A DNA stretch of 6,771 nucleotides, from assembly GCA_020860805.1 (NCBI GenBank), contig JAJBTP010000094.1, positions 1-6,771 on the forward strand, read 5' to 3'. The notes under the pieces were generated by a model. It was not told where the DNA came from. It did not search any database and saw nothing but the letters and a program-made list of their open reading frames with translations. The translations under genes were made by a program, and so were the position numbers. The first letter of the stretch is position 1. The number at the start of each line of letters is the position of its first letter. Positions 6,084 to 6,771 of the stretch are shown here, piece by piece. The stretch comes from Tannerellaceae bacterium (GTDB lineage Bacteria > Bacteroidota > Bacteroidia > Bacteroidales > Tannerellaceae).

Positions 6084-6771
6084 GAGCCTATTGCTGTGCG
6101 GGATGATGATAGTATTGAGGAAGTAGCGCAGGTAATTGAAAAATATGACTTGGTGGCTCTGCCTGTTGTGGATAGTATAGGCCGTTTGATAGGCCGGATT
6201 ACGGTGGATGATGTGATGGAAGAAATCCGGGAACAACGTGAACGTGAGTATCAATTGGCTTCCGGTCTTTCGCAGGATGTGGAAACTTCGGATAATGTAT
6301 TTCTTCAGACAGCTGCCCGTTTACCGTGGCTGGTAATGGGCATGATTGGTGGTTTGGGAAATTCGATGATATTAGGAGGATATGAAGCCAATCTGGGGAC
6401 CAATCCTAAGTTGGCTCTTTTTATTCCGTTAATCGGAGGAACCGGTGGGAATGTAGGTATTCAATCTTCTGCTATCGTGGTACAGGGATTGGCAAATAAC
6501 TCATTGAAGCCGGAAAATATTCTGCCTCAGTTATTAAAAGAGTCTGTAGTTGCTTTGATTAATGCCAGTATGATTAGTCTTATCGTTTTTATCTATAATT
6601 TCTTTACGCTGGGAGATATGGGTATAACAGCTTCTGTTTCGTTAAGTCTTTTTGCTGTCGTTATGTTTGCCAGTATCTTTGGTACGATTGTTCCTATTAC
6701 CCTGGATAAATTGAAAATTGATCCTGCGTTGGCAACGGGTCCTTTTATTACTATTACAAATGATATTATAG

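Larger units (their letters stand above)
5464..6771 (+). pseudogene. mgtE: Mg2+ transporter MgtE, frameshifted and cut by the window edge
   Basis: MgtE is a homodimeric inner-membrane Mg2+ channel gated by a cytosolic Mg2+ sensor. Residues 1-130 form the acidic N domain, with many Asp/Glu such as ELDDDDR and DLDEDTQEE. Next are two CBS domains: about 136-198, starting DTAGGLMGTEM, and about 201-257, with YDLVALPVVDSIGRLIGRITVDDV. A plug helix leads to the pore domain from RLPW (286), with GGTGGNVGIQ around Asn330 and DPALATGPFITITND near 420-434. Asp434 is probably the pore Asp known as Asp432 in T. thermophilus (from memory). The first frame breaks at the A5 run 6079-6083 and would stop at TAG 6124-6126. 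The rest continues in the -1 frame without a stop to the window end, so adding one A gives 436 residues of an expected roughly 450. Only the terminal part of TM5 is missing. A G9 run at 6011-6019 adds an apparent extra Gly. Identity is certain; truncation at 220 residues would remove the whole pore. Confidence 0.93.

Noticed and set aside
5102..6254. Leftward open frames opposite rsmA and mgtE
   Set aside because: Low-complexity serine- or isoleucine-rich translations caused by the acidic and hydrophobic codons of the true genes.

Overview
The window looks like a chromosomal segment from a Bacteroidota bacterium, most likely order Bacteroidales. The reasons are: A+T-rich coding DNA; an AraC-type regulator of the kind common in Bacteroides/Parabacteroides; a clostripain-like C11 lipoprotein whose catalytic spacing resembles PmC11 of Parabacteroides merdae; a dimethyladenosine transferase with the NYPYNIS variant of the family motif, followed directly by mgtE; weak Shine-Dalgarno signals; and promoters of the Bacteroides type (TTTG ... 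TAnnTTTG). The genus cannot be fixed from this sequence.

Layout. Rightward, positions 2-1539: the C-terminal part of an AraC-family regulator, then 12 bases later a C11-family cysteine peptidase lipoprotein. A gene-free stretch (1540-2038) lies between these and the convergent leftward genes. It holds a dense set of small repeats, including four GTGTACAC-type palindromes spaced exactly 23 bp apart, several hairpins and a strong intrinsic terminator. Leftward, 4538-2039: a flippase-like/LPG-synthase transmembrane protein followed by pepD, the M20 aminoacyl-histidine dipeptidase. A 101-bp divergent promoter region (4539-4639) separates that pair from the rightward pair rsmA (16S rRNA A1518/A1519 dimethylation) and mgtE (Mg2+ channel), which runs off the right edge.

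The most striking overall property is that three of the five genes with visible starts are interrupted, each by one minimal lesion. The C11 peptidase needs a -1 shift at a run of seven A. mgtE needs a -1 shift at a run of five A. pepD has one in-frame TAG where the E. coli protein has lysine. In each case the protein on both sides is well preserved, so the lesions are very recent decay, sequence/assembly error, or (less likely) recoding. Both frameshift points are tandem lysine codons of the form AAA AAR, and a -1 slip there would regenerate exactly the expected protein.

The genes do not form one pathway. They are housekeeping or membrane functions (rRNA modification, Mg2+ uptake, peptide turnover, membrane lipid-type transporter) beside a regulator/secreted-protease pair. 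I see no defence system, CRISPR array, transposase or tRNA. The best candidate for something undescribed is the non-coding repeat region 1563-1860, possibly with a small transcript ending at the 2002-2040 terminator.
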